Shown piece by piece: positions 16,721-25,682 of a DNA stretch of 64,000 nucleotides (position 1 is its first letter; every line of letters starts with the position of its first letter). Source of the DNA: UBA3775 sp964572955. Its GTDB lineage: Bacteria; Bacillota; Clostridia; Lachnospirales; Lachnospiraceae. Both the position numbers and the translations under genes were made by a program. The notes under the pieces are model-generated. The model was not told the origin of the DNA, searched no databases, and was given only the letters and a program-made list of their open reading frames with translations. The stretch lies in contig CAZNGY010000003.1 in assembly GCA_964572955.1 (NCBI GenBank), positions 37,740 through 101,739 of the forward strand. The letters are read 5' to 3'.

Positions 16721-17889
16721 TTGTATATAAAAAAGCAGGATATCTTGTTGCTGCCGGATTTAGAAACGGACGGCTTGTCGATATTGATTTTGAAAAGGAA
16801 AACAGTTTTTCTACCGGAAATATTTATGTCGGATATGTTGTTAATGTTTTACCACATTTAAAGTGTGCATATGTTGATATAGGACTTAATAAACCATGCT
16901 ACATGGAAATGGAAGATAAGTTTATTTATTGCACAGATAGAAAACATCCGGATGGAAAGATTCATGTCGGTGATAATCTAATTGTAATGGTTTCTAAGGA
17001 AAGTAATGGAATTAAGCCTGTCAGTGTAACACCTGAATTATCAATCACGACACAGTATTGTGTAGTAACATTAAATAAAAACAAAACATATGGAATATCT
17101 TCGAAAATTAAAGATGCTGATAAAAAAAAGATGTTAAGGAAACTGTTGGGTGACAGGATTTCGGAAGACATAAGTATTATAGCTCGAACGACATGTGAAA
17201 ATGCAGACGTGGATCTAATTGAAGAAAGCATTGATTCTTCTGTTAAAAAAATACATAATCTCGTTGATTTATCCGGCAAAAGAATCAAGGGAACGTGTCT
17301 GCACAGATCAAACTCCTTTTATGCAAATATCAAACACGGGGTATTAAGTAATACATATGAAGAAGTAATTACGGATTCAGAGGGGATTTTAGATGCCTTA
17401 AATGAACTGGCTGACGAAACAACTTACAAAGGTAAAATCCGTTTTTATACAGACGAATCATATCCGCTCCAAATGCTTTTTGATATGAAAAAGCACTTGA
17501 ATGAACTGTTGAAAGAAAGAGTTTGGCTAAAAAGTGGAGCTCATTTGGTTATACAAAAGACAGAGGCGTTGTATTCAATAGATATCAACACATCTAAGGC
17601 TTCATCTTCAAAGCTGAAAAACGGATTTATGGGAGTAAATATTGAGGCTGCCGAAGAAATAATCAGACAATTGAGGTTAAGAAATATTTCCGGGATAATA
17701 TTGATCGATTTTATAAACATGAACGATAAAGATACACAGCTTTTTTATGAAAAGCTTAAAAAAATATGCAAAACAGATAATACGGTTCAGCTTCATGATA
17801 TTACAAAATTGGGATTGGTAGAGCTTACAAGATTGCGAAAAAAACAGCCGTATGAGCAGATAATAAAAGATGTACTGACAGAGTATTAA
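16705..17889 (+). CDS. rng: RNase E/G family endoribonuclease, short form
   Basis: A 394-residue RNase E/G-type protein: an S1-like RNA-binding region early on, then the catalytic DNase I-like part with the two metal-binding aspartates in YSIDINTSK and IILIDFINM. It ends right after ITKLGLVELTRLR, where longer members continue into the CPxC zinc-link that holds the RNase E/G dimer. That cysteine pair is therefore absent. The family processes rRNA and mRNA. Its ATG lies within the DUF2344 gene, so the three genes form one coupled operon leading to rplU. Confidence 0.88.
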   Translation: MQNSLIVYKKAGYLVAAGFRNGRLVDIDFEKENSFSTGNIYVGYVVNVLPHLKCAYVDIGLNKPCYMEMEDKFIYCTDRKHPDGKIHVGDNLIVMVSKESNGIKPVSVTPELSITTQYCVVTLNKNKTYGISSKIKDADKKKMLRKLLGDRISEDISIIARTTCENADVDLIEESIDSSVKKIHNLVDLSGKRIKGTCLHRSNSFYANIKHGVLSNTYEEVITDSEGILDALNELADETTYKGKIRFYTDESYPLQMLFDMKKHLNELLKERVWLKSGAHLVIQKTEALYSIDINTSKASSSKLKNGFMGVNIEAAEEIIRQLRLRNISGIILIDFINMNDKDTQLFYEKLKKICKTDNTVQLHDITKLGLVELTRLRKKQPYEQIIKDVLTEY

Positions 17890-17939
17890 ACCCTAACGTA
17901 TAAAAAATCATATTGTATTGAAAATTTCTTTAAATATAC

Positions 17940-17968
17940 TTGACAATACAGTTTTATAAATGTATATT
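17940..17968 (+). promoter_or_regulatory. Sigma-A promoter of the rplU operon
   Basis: A consensus TTGACA (17940-17945) is 17 bp from TATATT (17963-17968). Confidence 0.85.
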
Positions 17969-17971
17969 ATA

Positions 17972-18055
17972 TGAGTATGCCGCTTAGTGAGGTTTTATAA
18001 AGTTCTGTATTTCTGCAGACACCGTAACTAGCGAGTAATGATAATAGGAGGTACC
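17972..18055 (+). promoter_or_regulatory. Ribosomal protein L21 leader
   Basis: The segment between the promoter and rplU can pair GCCGCTTAGT with ACTAGCG (bulged T) around 17980-18035. It stands directly before rplU-prp-rpmA, the position of the Firmicutes L21 leader thought to mediate autoregulation. Assigned by position and partial structure. Confidence 0.6.
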
Positions 18056-18059
18056 CTTA

Positions 18060-18368
18060 ATGTACGCAATTATTGCAACTGGTGGTAAGCAGTACAAAGT
18101 ATCCGAAGGCGATATCATTAGAGTAGAAAAACTTGGCGTAGGTGAAGGCGAGACAGTAGATTTTGATCAGGTTCTTGCAGTAAACAACGGAGAGTTAGTT
18201 GTTGGCACACCTGTAGTTGCCGGAGCAAAGGTTTCTGCAAAGGTATTAGGCGAAGGCAAGGCTAAGAAGGTTATTGTTTACAGATACAAGAGAAAGAGCG
18301 GTTATCATAAGAAGAATGGTCATCGTCAGCAGTTTACAAAGGTTCAGATTGAAAGCATTTCAATGTAA
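18060..18368 (+). CDS. rplU: 50S ribosomal protein L21
   Basis: A 102-residue L21 with the family start MYAIIATGGKQYKVSEGD and the basic RYKRKSGYHKKNGHRQ stretch that contacts 23S rRNA. It has an AGGAGG RBS. First gene of rplU-prp-rpmA, behind a strong promoter and a probable autoregulatory leader. Confidence 0.98.
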   Translation: MYAIIATGGKQYKVSEGDIIRVEKLGVGEGETVDFDQVLAVNNGELVVGTPVVAGAKVSAKVLGEGKAKKVIVYRYKRKSGYHKKNGHRQQFTKVQIESISM

Positions 18369-18388
18369 TTACTTTTGGAGAAAAAGCG

Positions 18389-18706
18389 ATGATTACCGTT
18401 AAGATATATGGTGAAGATAATTGTTTTTGCGGATTTGAAATAAGCGGTCATGCAGGATATGCTGAATGCGGAAAAGACATTATATGTGCCTCTGTTTCTG
18501 TTTTGGCAATTAATACCGTTAATTCGATAGAACAGTTTACTAATGATAAATTTGAACTTAGGGAATCACCGGATGAGAGTGGTTATTTGTATTTTTATAT
18601 CAAAGAACCTTCTTATGAAAGTGAACTTCTTTTAAATTCGTTTATCATTGGAATTAATGCCATATATGATAATTATGGTAAAAAGTATTTAAAGATTGTT
18701 TATTGA
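18389..18706 (+). CDS. prp: Ribosomal-processing cysteine protease Prp
   Basis: A 105-residue YsxB/Prp protease. The catalytic histidine is H21 in SGHAGYAECG and the nucleophile is C33 in DIICASVS. Prp removes the N-terminal extension of ribosomal protein L27 in Firmicutes. The substrate rpmA is the next gene and carries such an extension. The order L21-Prp-L27 is the standard Firmicutes arrangement. Confidence 0.94.
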   Translation: MITVKIYGEDNCFCGFEISGHAGYAECGKDIICASVSVLAINTVNSIEQFTNDKFELRESPDESGYLYFYIKEPSYESELLLNSFIIGINAIYDNYGKKYLKIVY

Positions 18707-18730
18707 CATTTTATAAGGAGGTAATTAGTC

Positions 18731-19015
18731 ATGATGAAGATGAACCTTCAGTTATTTGCCCATAAAAAGGGTGTTGGTTCTACAAAGAACGGACGTGATT
18801 CCGAGTCTAAGAGATTAGGCGCTAAGAGAGCCGATGGTCAGTTCGTTTTAGCAGGCAATATTCTTTACAGACAGCGTGGAACAAAGATTAATCCGGGCGT
18901 AAATGTTGGTATCGGTGGAGATGATACTCTTTTCGCTCTTAAGGATGGAGTTTTAAGATTCCAGACAAAGGCAAAAGGCAAGAAGTATGCCAATGTTTTT
19001 CCTGTAGAAGAATAA
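18731..19015 (+). CDS. rpmA: 50S ribosomal protein L27, with Prp-cleaved N-terminal extension
   Basis: A 94-residue L27. It starts MMKMNLQLF before the usual AHKKGVGSTKNGRD, so mature L27 would begin at A10 after Prp cleavage behind F9, as described for Staphylococcus aureus L27. The mature N terminus reaches the peptidyl-transferase centre. It has a full AAGGAGGT RBS. A strong terminator follows. Confidence 0.97.
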   Translation: MMKMNLQLFAHKKGVGSTKNGRDSESKRLGAKRADGQFVLAGNILYRQRGTKINPGVNVGIGGDDTLFALKDGVLRFQTKAKGKKYANVFPVEE

Positions 19016-19028
19016 TTTTTGAACTCAG

Positions 19029-19057
19029 AGCCCTGATTTGAAAATCAGGGCTTTTTT
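19029..19057 (+). terminator. Intrinsic terminator of rplU-prp-rpmA
   Basis: A perfect 9-bp GC-rich stem (19029-19037 with 19044-19052), a 6-nt loop and six T residues. Confidence 0.93.
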
Positions 19058-19147
19058 GCTCTGTAGAATTTGTGCCTAATTAAGTATTAATTTACCGAGC
19101 TTGGAACTATGTGTGATTTTATTTTAGAGATTACCCGGAGGTAGTTA

Positions 19148-20443
19148 ATGTTTGCAGATATAGCTAATATATATATCAGATCAGGTAAAGGTGGAGACGG
19201 ACATGTTGGTTTTCGCAGAGAATTGTTTGTTGCTGCCGGCGGACCAAATGGTGGTGATGGAGGCAAAGGCGGAGATTTGATTTTTGAAGTTGATGATGGT
19301 CTCAACACTTTAAATGAATACAGATACCAGAGAAAATTCTGTGCTGAAAACGGTGAACCGGGTGGTAATAATAATTGTTCCGGACGTGATGGTGCGGATC
19401 TTATTCTTAAAGTGCCGGAAGGAACAATTATTAAGGAGAGTTCGACAGGAAAAATCATAGCCGATATGTCAGGAGAGAACAGACGTGAAGTTGTTTTAAA
19501 AGGTGGTCGTGGAGGTAAAGGTAATCAGCATTATGCTACACCTACAATGCAGGTTCCTAAATTTGCACAGCCGGGACAAAAGGCAATGGAACTCAATGTA
19601 ACGCTGGAGCTTAAGGTGATTGCGGATGTTGGTTTGGTAGGATTTCCAAATGTAGGAAAATCTACATTTCTTTCGAGAGTTACAAATGCAAAGCCTAAGA
19701 TTGCAAATTATCACTTTACAACATTAAATCCAAATCTCGGAGTGGTTGATTTTAACGGAGACGGATTTGTAATTGCTGATATTCCGGGTCTTATAGAGGG
19801 GGCTTCAGATGGAATAGGACTTGGTCATGAATTCCTGAAGCATATAGAGCGCACCAGAGTTATATGCCATATAATTGATGGAGCAGGCGTTGAGGGTAGA
19901 AATCCTTCTGATGATGTAAAGAAAATCAATAACGAACTTGCAAGTTATAACCCGGAACTTTTAAAAAAGCCACAAATAATAGTTGCAAATAAAATGGATG
20001 TTTTGTCACCGGATGAACAGGAAATAGCTCTAGAGCTTTTAAAAGAAGAACTTGCAGATGAAATTTCTGAAGGTATTGAAATAGTTCCTGTATCAGCAGT
20101 ATCAGGAATCGGAATAAAAGAGCTGCTTTATAAGATTGATGCGCTTCTCAAGCTTCAACCGAAAGAAATGATAACGTTCGAAAAAGAATATGACCCTATG
20201 GAATATATTGATGAGGATCTTCCGTTTACCGTAACGTATGACGAAGATAATAATATTTATTGGGTAGAGGGACCAAGAATTGAAAAAATGCTTGGCTACA
20301 CAAATCTTGATTCTGAGAAAGGATTTGAATTTTTTCAGAATTTTCTTAAAACCAGTGGTGTCCTCAAAGAACTTGAAAAACTCGGAATTCAGGACGGCGA
20401 TACTGTTCGAATGTATGGACACGCTTTTGACTACTATAAGTAA
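19148..20443 (+). CDS. obgE: GTPase ObgE/CgtA
   Basis: A 431-residue Obg GTPase involved in late 50S assembly and stress signalling. It has the glycine-rich Obg domain (about 1-158, e.g. SGKGGDGHVGFRRE), the G domain with GFPNVGKST, the NKMD motif and DIPGLIEGA, and a C-terminal OCT domain that only a subset of Obg proteins carry. It has a GGAGGT RBS. yhbY follows within 17 nt. Confidence 0.97.
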   Translation: MFADIANIYIRSGKGGDGHVGFRRELFVAAGGPNGGDGGKGGDLIFEVDDGLNTLNEYRYQRKFCAENGEPGGNNNCSGRDGADLILKVPEGTIIKESSTGKIIADMSGENRREVVLKGGRGGKGNQHYATPTMQVPKFAQPGQKAMELNVTLELKVIADVGLVGFPNVGKSTFLSRVTNAKPKIANYHFTTLNPNLGVVDFNGDGFVIADIPGLIEGASDGIGLGHEFLKHIERTRVICHIIDGAGVEGRNPSDDVKKINNELASYNPELLKKPQIIVANKMDVLSPDEQEIALELLKEELADEISEGIEIVPVSAVSGIGIKELLYKIDALLKLQPKEMITFEKEYDPMEYIDEDLPFTVTYDEDNNIYWVEGPRIEKMLGYTNLDSEKGFEFFQNFLKTSGVLKELEKLGIQDGDTVRMYGHAFDYYK

Positions 20444-20460
20444 TTGGGGAAGGATTGTAT

Positions 20461-20778
20461 ATGAACAGCAAACAAAGAGCATATTTAAAAGGTTTAGCCA
20501 TGAATATAACACCAAGTTTTCAGGTTGGGAAGGGCATGGTTACACCTCAATTTACAAAAGCGATAGATGAATCACTTGAGGCTAATGAACTGATTAAACT
20601 TAACGTATTAAACAACTGTCTTGACGAACCTTCGTCCATTGCAGCAACACTTGCAGAGAGAACTAACTCGGAAGTAGTTCAGGTTATCGGTAAAAAAATT
20701 GTTTTATATCGAAAATCAGTAAATAAAAGTAAAATTGATATATCAGCAATAGGAAGAAAAAATTCTGGGAGGAAATAA
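20461..20778 (+). CDS. yhbY: CRM-domain RNA-binding protein YhbY
   Basis: A 105-residue CRM (YhbY) protein, an assembly factor of the large ribosomal subunit. The family start SKQRAYLKGLA is present, with the GKGMVTPQF turn where the GxxG loop lies. The ATG at 20461 has GGGAAGG seven nt upstream; an in-frame TTG two codons earlier is less likely. Its stop overlaps the nadD start by one base (TAATG). Confidence 0.93.
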   Translation: MNSKQRAYLKGLAMNITPSFQVGKGMVTPQFTKAIDESLEANELIKLNVLNNCLDEPSSIAATLAERTNSEVVQVIGKKIVLYRKSVNKSKIDISAIGRKNSGRK

Positions 20779-21977
20779 TGAAAAAAATAGCGATTCTTGG
20801 AGGATCGTTTAATCCATTTCACAATGGCCATGCAGCAATGATTGATGCCGTCAGAAAATGGTTATCTCCGGAAGAAATATGGCTTATGCCGGCAAAAAAA
20901 CCTCCGCATAAGCCTTCATATGGATATATATCTGACAATGATCGTATAAATATGTTGCAGGTATTTTCGCAGGATTATGATGATGTCAGTGTATGTAAAA
21001 AAGAGATTTCTATGACAGGTTTTACATATACTTTTCAGACAATGAAAGAGCTGTGCAAAGAAAATATTGATGTTTCCTTTTATTTTATAATAGGAGGAGA
21101 TTCAATAGAAAACTTTAAAAACTGGTATAAACCTGATGTTATAGTTTCATGTGCTGAAATTGTAGTATGTGCAAGAAATTCCAATGATAAATCAAGAATT
21201 TTAAAAATTACCGGTGATTTAGAGAAAACAATAGGTGGGATATACCATATTTTGAATTTTGAACCTATTGACATTTCATCAACTGATATAAGAGAACGGA
21301 TAAAAGAAAAAAAAGATATAAGTAATTTGGTTCCTTTATCCGTATATAGATATATTAGTGAACATAAACTATATATTGGTGATGATAAGGAATTTTCTTT
21401 TGAGGCTCTTAAGATGGAAATCAGCAAAAAACTCCCGGAAAAACGATATCTGCATACGTTAGGAGTTGTTGAGACTGCTGAAAAACTTGCAGCTAGATAT
21501 AATGTTGATATTTTAAAGGCAAAAACAGCTGCAATATTACATGATTGTGCAAAACCGCTAAGTGGAGATGAAATGAAAAATCTTTGTGATCAGAACGGTT
21601 TGGAGTATACTAAGCATGAAATCTCGGATGAACAAACGACGCAGTCACTTCTTCATTCTAAAGCCGGAATGATTATTGCACAAAACTGTTACTACATATC
21701 AGATGCAGAGATTCTATCAGCCATATATCACCATACGGTAGGACGACCTAATATGTCTGAATTAGAAAAAATAATTTATGTTGCAGACTATATTGAACCG
21801 GGACGTAAACAAAATACTACTCCTCCTCTTGACAAAATAAGAAAGATTGCTTTCGAAGATATAGACAAAGCTGTTTACCTTATATCTAAAAATACGATTG
21901 AGTATTTGAGTAAGTCAAAAAGAATAATTGACAAAAAAACAGAAGAAATGATGAGGTTTTATAAGAACAATGAATGA
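20778..21977 (+). CDS. nadD: Fused NaMN adenylyltransferase (NadD) and YqeK HD hydrolase
   Basis: Two enzymes in one 399-residue chain. Residues 1 to about 200 are NadD, with GGSFNPFHNGH (nucleotidyltransferase HxGH) and SSTDIRER; it makes deamido-NAD from NaMN and ATP. From about residue 215 a YqeK HD domain follows, with HTLGVVETAEKLA and AAILHDCAKPL; YqeK proteins cleave Ap4A symmetrically to ADP. In Bacillus these are separate adjacent genes, nadD and yqeK, followed by rsfS, so this is a fusion of neighbours. The frame is continuous with no stop between. The next gene overlaps by 8 nt. Confidence 0.93.
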   Translation: MKKIAILGGSFNPFHNGHAAMIDAVRKWLSPEEIWLMPAKKPPHKPSYGYISDNDRINMLQVFSQDYDDVSVCKKEISMTGFTYTFQTMKELCKENIDVSFYFIIGGDSIENFKNWYKPDVIVSCAEIVVCARNSNDKSRILKITGDLEKTIGGIYHILNFEPIDISSTDIRERIKEKKDISNLVPLSVYRYISEHKLYIGDDKEFSFEALKMEISKKLPEKRYLHTLGVVETAEKLAARYNVDILKAKTAAILHDCAKPLSGDEMKNLCDQNGLEYTKHEISDEQTTQSLLHSKAGMIIAQNCYYISDAEILSAIYHHTVGRPNMSELEKIIYVADYIEPGRKQNTTPPLDKIRKIAFEDIDKAVYLISKNTIEYLSKSKRIIDKKTEEMMRFYKNNE

Positions 21978-22338
21978 TATTGAAGCATTTGATACAGATG
22001 ATTTTATTGCCAGACTGGTGGCTGAAATTAAAGAAGAACTTGAAAATAAAAAAGCAGTTCGTCCTGTTATAATAGACATTAAATCACTCACGGCAATTGC
22101 TGATTATATGATTATCGCTGATGCAAAAAATGATAGTCAGCTTGATGCGATGAAAGATGCTGTTTATAAAAAATGTCTTTCAAAAGATATTTATCCGAGA
22201 GCAATTGAGGGTTCAAGCAAAAACGGGTGGATTGTAATGGATTATAATGAGATTGCCGTTCATCTTTTTATTTCTGAACAACGTGCCTTTTACAATCTTG
22301 AGAGAATATGGGGCGATGGCAAAATCTATACGGATTGA
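21970..22338 (+). CDS. rsfS: Ribosome silencing factor RsfS
   Basis: A 122-residue RsfS/Iojap protein that binds L14 and blocks subunit joining when nutrients are short. Recognisable stretches are IKSLTAIADYMIIADAKND, AIEGSSKNGWIVMDYNEIAVHLF and the aromatic YNLERIWGD end. Its ATG lies within the last codons of nadD-yqeK, and the nadD-yqeK-rsfS order is standard. Confidence 0.95.
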   Translation: MNDIEAFDTDDFIARLVAEIKEELENKKAVRPVIIDIKSLTAIADYMIIADAKNDSQLDAMKDAVYKKCLSKDIYPRAIEGSSKNGWIVMDYNEIAVHLFISEQRAFYNLERIWGDGKIYTD

Positions 22339-22402
22339 ACATAGTTTTTTCATACAATTCTGATAATATGTCTTAAGTGAAACAAAATGGAGGTATAGCT
22401 CT

Positions 22403-23359
22403 TTGATTAAAGTTACAAATCTTGTTAAATATTATGGTAATCATAAAGCTGTTGATAATATCAGCTTTGAGCTTTCAGAAGGAAAAATTTATGGGCTTCT
22501 TGGTCCTAATGGTGCCGGAAAATCAACAACAATGAATATAATGACCGGATACATAGGTGCAACCAGCGGTACAGTACATATAAATGGTCATGAAATACTG
22601 GATGAACCTGAACTTGCAAAGTCAAACATTGGTTATCTGCCTGAAATCCCACCTCTATATCAGGATATGACACCTCACGAATACCTTTTGTTTGTGGCAG
22701 AATTAAAAAAAGTCCCTAAAATAGAAAGAAAAAAACATGTAGAGGAAATTGAAGAAAAAACAAAGATATCAGATGTTTCTGACCGACTTATCAAACATTT
22801 GTCTAAAGGATACAGACAGAGAGTAGGTCTGGCAGGCGCTCTTATTTCATATCCGAATGTGATTATACTTGATGAACCGACAGTTGGACTTGATCCAAAA
22901 CAGATAAATGAAATGAGAGAACTTATTTCTTCGTTAAGAGAAAGACATACAGTGATTTTGAGTTCCCATATTCTTCAGGAAGTAAGTGCAGTATGCGATG
23001 AAATTCTAATTATAACAGGAGGAAAACTTGTTGCAAAAGGTACTCCTGATATGCTTGCTTCAAAAGAACATAATGAATCAGAACTTTTCTGTAAAATTGA
23101 AGCTGAATCTGATGTGTGCAGAGAGATTCTTTCCGGAATAGGTGATGTTGATGTCGTATCTGTAACTGAAGAAGCCGGTATTACTTCATGTACACTTACG
23201 ACAAAAAATGATGCAGATGAGTTATCTAAGAAAATATTTTTTGCATTTGCCGGAAAAGAAATAGCCATTCTTGAAAGCAAAATAAACAAAAAATCCCTTG
23301 AGGATCTTTTTCTTGAAATAACAAATAAAGGAAAAAAGGATGGAGGTAAAAGTAAGTGA
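22403..23359 (+). CDS. ABC transporter ATP-binding protein (Gld/ABC-2 type)
   Basis: A 318-residue ABC ATPase with Walker A GPNGAGKST, signature LSKGYRQRVG, Walker B VIILDEPTVGLD and H-loop SSHIL. A C-terminal extension of about 90 residues is typical of ABC-2 exporters. It starts at TTG with GGAGGT eight nt upstream. It forms an operon with a 6-TM permease, a GldG-like protein and a DUF4340 protein, a set common in Clostridia and Bacteroidetes (GldAFG-like). The cargo is unknown. Confidence 0.9.
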   Translation: MIKVTNLVKYYGNHKAVDNISFELSEGKIYGLLGPNGAGKSTTMNIMTGYIGATSGTVHINGHEILDEPELAKSNIGYLPEIPPLYQDMTPHEYLLFVAELKKVPKIERKKHVEEIEEKTKISDVSDRLIKHLSKGYRQRVGLAGALISYPNVIILDEPTVGLDPKQINEMRELISSLRERHTVILSSHILQEVSAVCDEILIITGGKLVAKGTPDMLASKEHNESELFCKIEAESDVCREILSGIGDVDVVSVTEEAGITSCTLTTKNDADELSKKIFFAFAGKEIAILESKINKKSLEDLFLEITNKGKKDGGKSK

Positions 23360-24222
23360 GAGCTATATATAAAAGAGAGTTAAAAAGCTTTTTTACATCT
23401 ATGACTGCTTATATTTTTATTGCAGTTTACCTTATTTTGTTCGGTATTTATTTCAGGTACTATAATCTGACAATAGGTGTTACTTCAATAGGTTATCCTA
23501 CTCTTTATGGTTGTTATTTTTGTTTTTTTCTTTTTGCATTAATTACAATGAAATCCCTTCCAGAAGAAAAAAAGGACAAAATTGACCAACTGCTTTACAC
23601 ATCGCCTGTTCCTGTTTATAAAATTGTAATGGGAAAATATTTTGCAATGTGTACCGTATTCATGGTAGTAGTTGCTATAATTGCAACTTGTCCGCTGGTA
23701 ATAAAATCACTAGGTTATTCAATGTTATTGGTTGATTATACTTCATTATCAGCATATTTTCTGCTTGGTTGTGTTTATATTGCGATATGTATGTTTATTT
23801 CTTCACTGACTGAAAACCAGATTATATCTGCCATTATTTCATTGGTTGTTATTTTCTTTCTTGAATACTGTTCTGCATTTTCTTCTGCAATATCAGATAA
23901 GAATTATGTTTCACTCATATTCTTTGTTTTGATATCATTTATTGCGGGCTTTGTATGCAGAGTTCTTACAAAAAGCAATGTATTTGGAGTTTCAATAGGT
24001 ATTTTCTTTTCACTTGTAACTATAGTTTGTTATATAGTAAAACCAAGTGCTTTTACAGGACTTATTCAAAAAGTGCTGAAGCTTATTCCGCCTTCTAATT
24101 ATCTTATTAATTTTATATATTACTACATGTTTGATTTGAAAGCTGTAGTGTATTTTCTTTCTTTAATTTGTCTTTTTGTATTCCTTACAATTCAGACAAT
24201 TCAAAAAAGAAGATATAGTTAA
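23356..24222 (+). CDS. ABC-2 type permease (GldF-like)
   Basis: A 288-residue membrane protein with about six transmembrane helices. A cytoplasmic segment with KSLPEEKKDKIDQLLYTSPV is characteristic of GldF-like permeases. It starts at GTG overlapping the ATPase stop by 4 nt, so the two are translationally coupled and form one transporter. Substrate is unknown. Confidence 0.87.
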   Translation: MRAIYKRELKSFFTSMTAYIFIAVYLILFGIYFRYYNLTIGVTSIGYPTLYGCYFCFFLFALITMKSLPEEKKDKIDQLLYTSPVPVYKIVMGKYFAMCTVFMVVVAIIATCPLVIKSLGYSMLLVDYTSLSAYFLLGCVYIAICMFISSLTENQIISAIISLVVIFFLEYCSAFSSAISDKNYVSLIFFVLISFIAGFVCRVLTKSNVFGVSIGIFFSLVTIVCYIVKPSAFTGLIQKVLKLIPPSNYLINFIYYYMFDLKAVVYFLSLICLFVFLTIQTIQKRRYS

Positions 24223-24233
24223 GGGAGGCATTT

Positions 24234-25682
24234 ATGAAAAAAAGTAAAATTAACCGTTCTATAGAATTCAGAAATGGTACTTACAGTTCCATTGTTACGA
24301 TAGTAGTTATAGCCCTTGTAATTGTGGTAAATCTTCTTGTAAATGCACTTCCTGCTTCAGTAACTACTTTTGAAACCAATGGAGTTGACTATTATTCAAT
24401 TACTGATGAGACAAAAGATTATTTAAAGAAGCTTGATACGGATGTAAATATATATTTGATGTCTGATTCATCAGGTACCTACGAGGAGTATGCTGATACA
24501 ATATGCAGTGTGTTCAAGGACAGTTCCTCTCATGTCAATCTTGAAAAGATTGATGTTGTAGGAAATCCTTCTTTTACAGCAAAATACAATGCGGCTCAGG
24601 CATCAAGTTATAGTATTGTTGTAGAAAATCCTGCGACTGGAAAGTATAAGTTAATCGATTATACTGAAATTTATTACGGAAACACAAAATATGACGAAAG
24701 CGGAAATTCGTATACAACATATTATTATGACGGTGAGGGTAATATTGTTTCTGCTATAGATTATGTTATAAATGAAGTTACTGCAAAAATTTATGAGATC
24801 ACGGGACACGGAGAACAGGCTCTCGAGGGAACTTCTCTTGCTGAATCAATTACAAAATGTAATTATGGAATTGCAGGTGAAGCTTTAAATCTCTCAGAAA
24901 ACGCTGAAATCCCATCAGATTGTGATGTACTTATTTTATATGCTCCGTCTTCTGATTATACAGCAGCAGAAGCGGAATTGATAAAGAATTATATTGCAGA
25001 TGGTGGTAATATTATTTCTTTATATAGCAGAAAAGCTGACAATATGGAAAACTTTGAGAGTATTCTTTCATATGTAGGACTTGAGGTAACGTATGGAGTG
25101 GTAATTGAGAATGATGAGAAGCACTATTACGCATCATCTCAGTATCCTCAATATACACTGATACCGGATTTGAGTCAGGAGAGTGCTATTACTTCTCAAA
25201 TGAATGGCTCATATGTAATGACGATGCTTGCATCTACGGTTAAGAAAACAGAAACTGATAAATGCAATGTTACTTATACAGAACTTTTGACAACATCCGA
25301 TAATTATCAGTTCTATGATCTTAAGGCAAAAAATACGGTTGCATATACTGATCCGGCATCACTTGCTACATATGTCGAAGCAGACTTCACGGAAACCGGA
25401 AAAACTGCAAATGTAATGGTTGTGTCTAATGCTTCATTTCTTGAGCAGATTATTGATGATTCTACGATATTGAACAATAATATTCGTTTAATAACAAATA
25501 CAATCGGGCAAATGACCGGAAAAGAAAATGGATTTACGGTAGATGCTAAAACATTGGACGAAAGATTTAATATAACAACACAAAATCAGGTCAACCTTTT
25601 TACTCTTGTATATTTATGTCTTATCCCTGCAGCATTTATTGTATTGGGATTTTGCGTATGGTATCTAAGGAGAAGTAAATAA
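24234..25682 (+). CDS. GldG-like ABC transporter auxiliary protein
   Basis: A 482-residue protein with one N-terminal and one C-terminal membrane helix (the latter at about residues 452-475) around a large extracytoplasmic domain resembling the GldG/ABC_transp_aux family. The segment YSITDETKDYLKKLDTDVNI near the start fits the family. It has a GGGAGG RBS. It probably forms the outer part of the transporter encoded by the two upstream genes. The exact role is unknown. Confidence 0.82.
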   Translation: MKKSKINRSIEFRNGTYSSIVTIVVIALVIVVNLLVNALPASVTTFETNGVDYYSITDETKDYLKKLDTDVNIYLMSDSSGTYEEYADTICSVFKDSSSHVNLEKIDVVGNPSFTAKYNAAQASSYSIVVENPATGKYKLIDYTEIYYGNTKYDESGNSYTTYYYDGEGNIVSAIDYVINEVTAKIYEITGHGEQALEGTSLAESITKCNYGIAGEALNLSENAEIPSDCDVLILYAPSSDYTAAEAELIKNYIADGGNIISLYSRKADNMENFESILSYVGLEVTYGVVIENDEKHYYASSQYPQYTLIPDLSQESAITSQMNGSYVMTMLASTVKKTETDKCNVTYTELLTTSDNYQFYDLKAKNTVAYTDPASLATYVEADFTETGKTANVMVVSNASFLEQIIDDSTILNNNIRLITNTIGQMTGKENGFTVDAKTLDERFNITTQNQVNLFTLVYLCLIPAAFIVLGFCVWYLRRSK

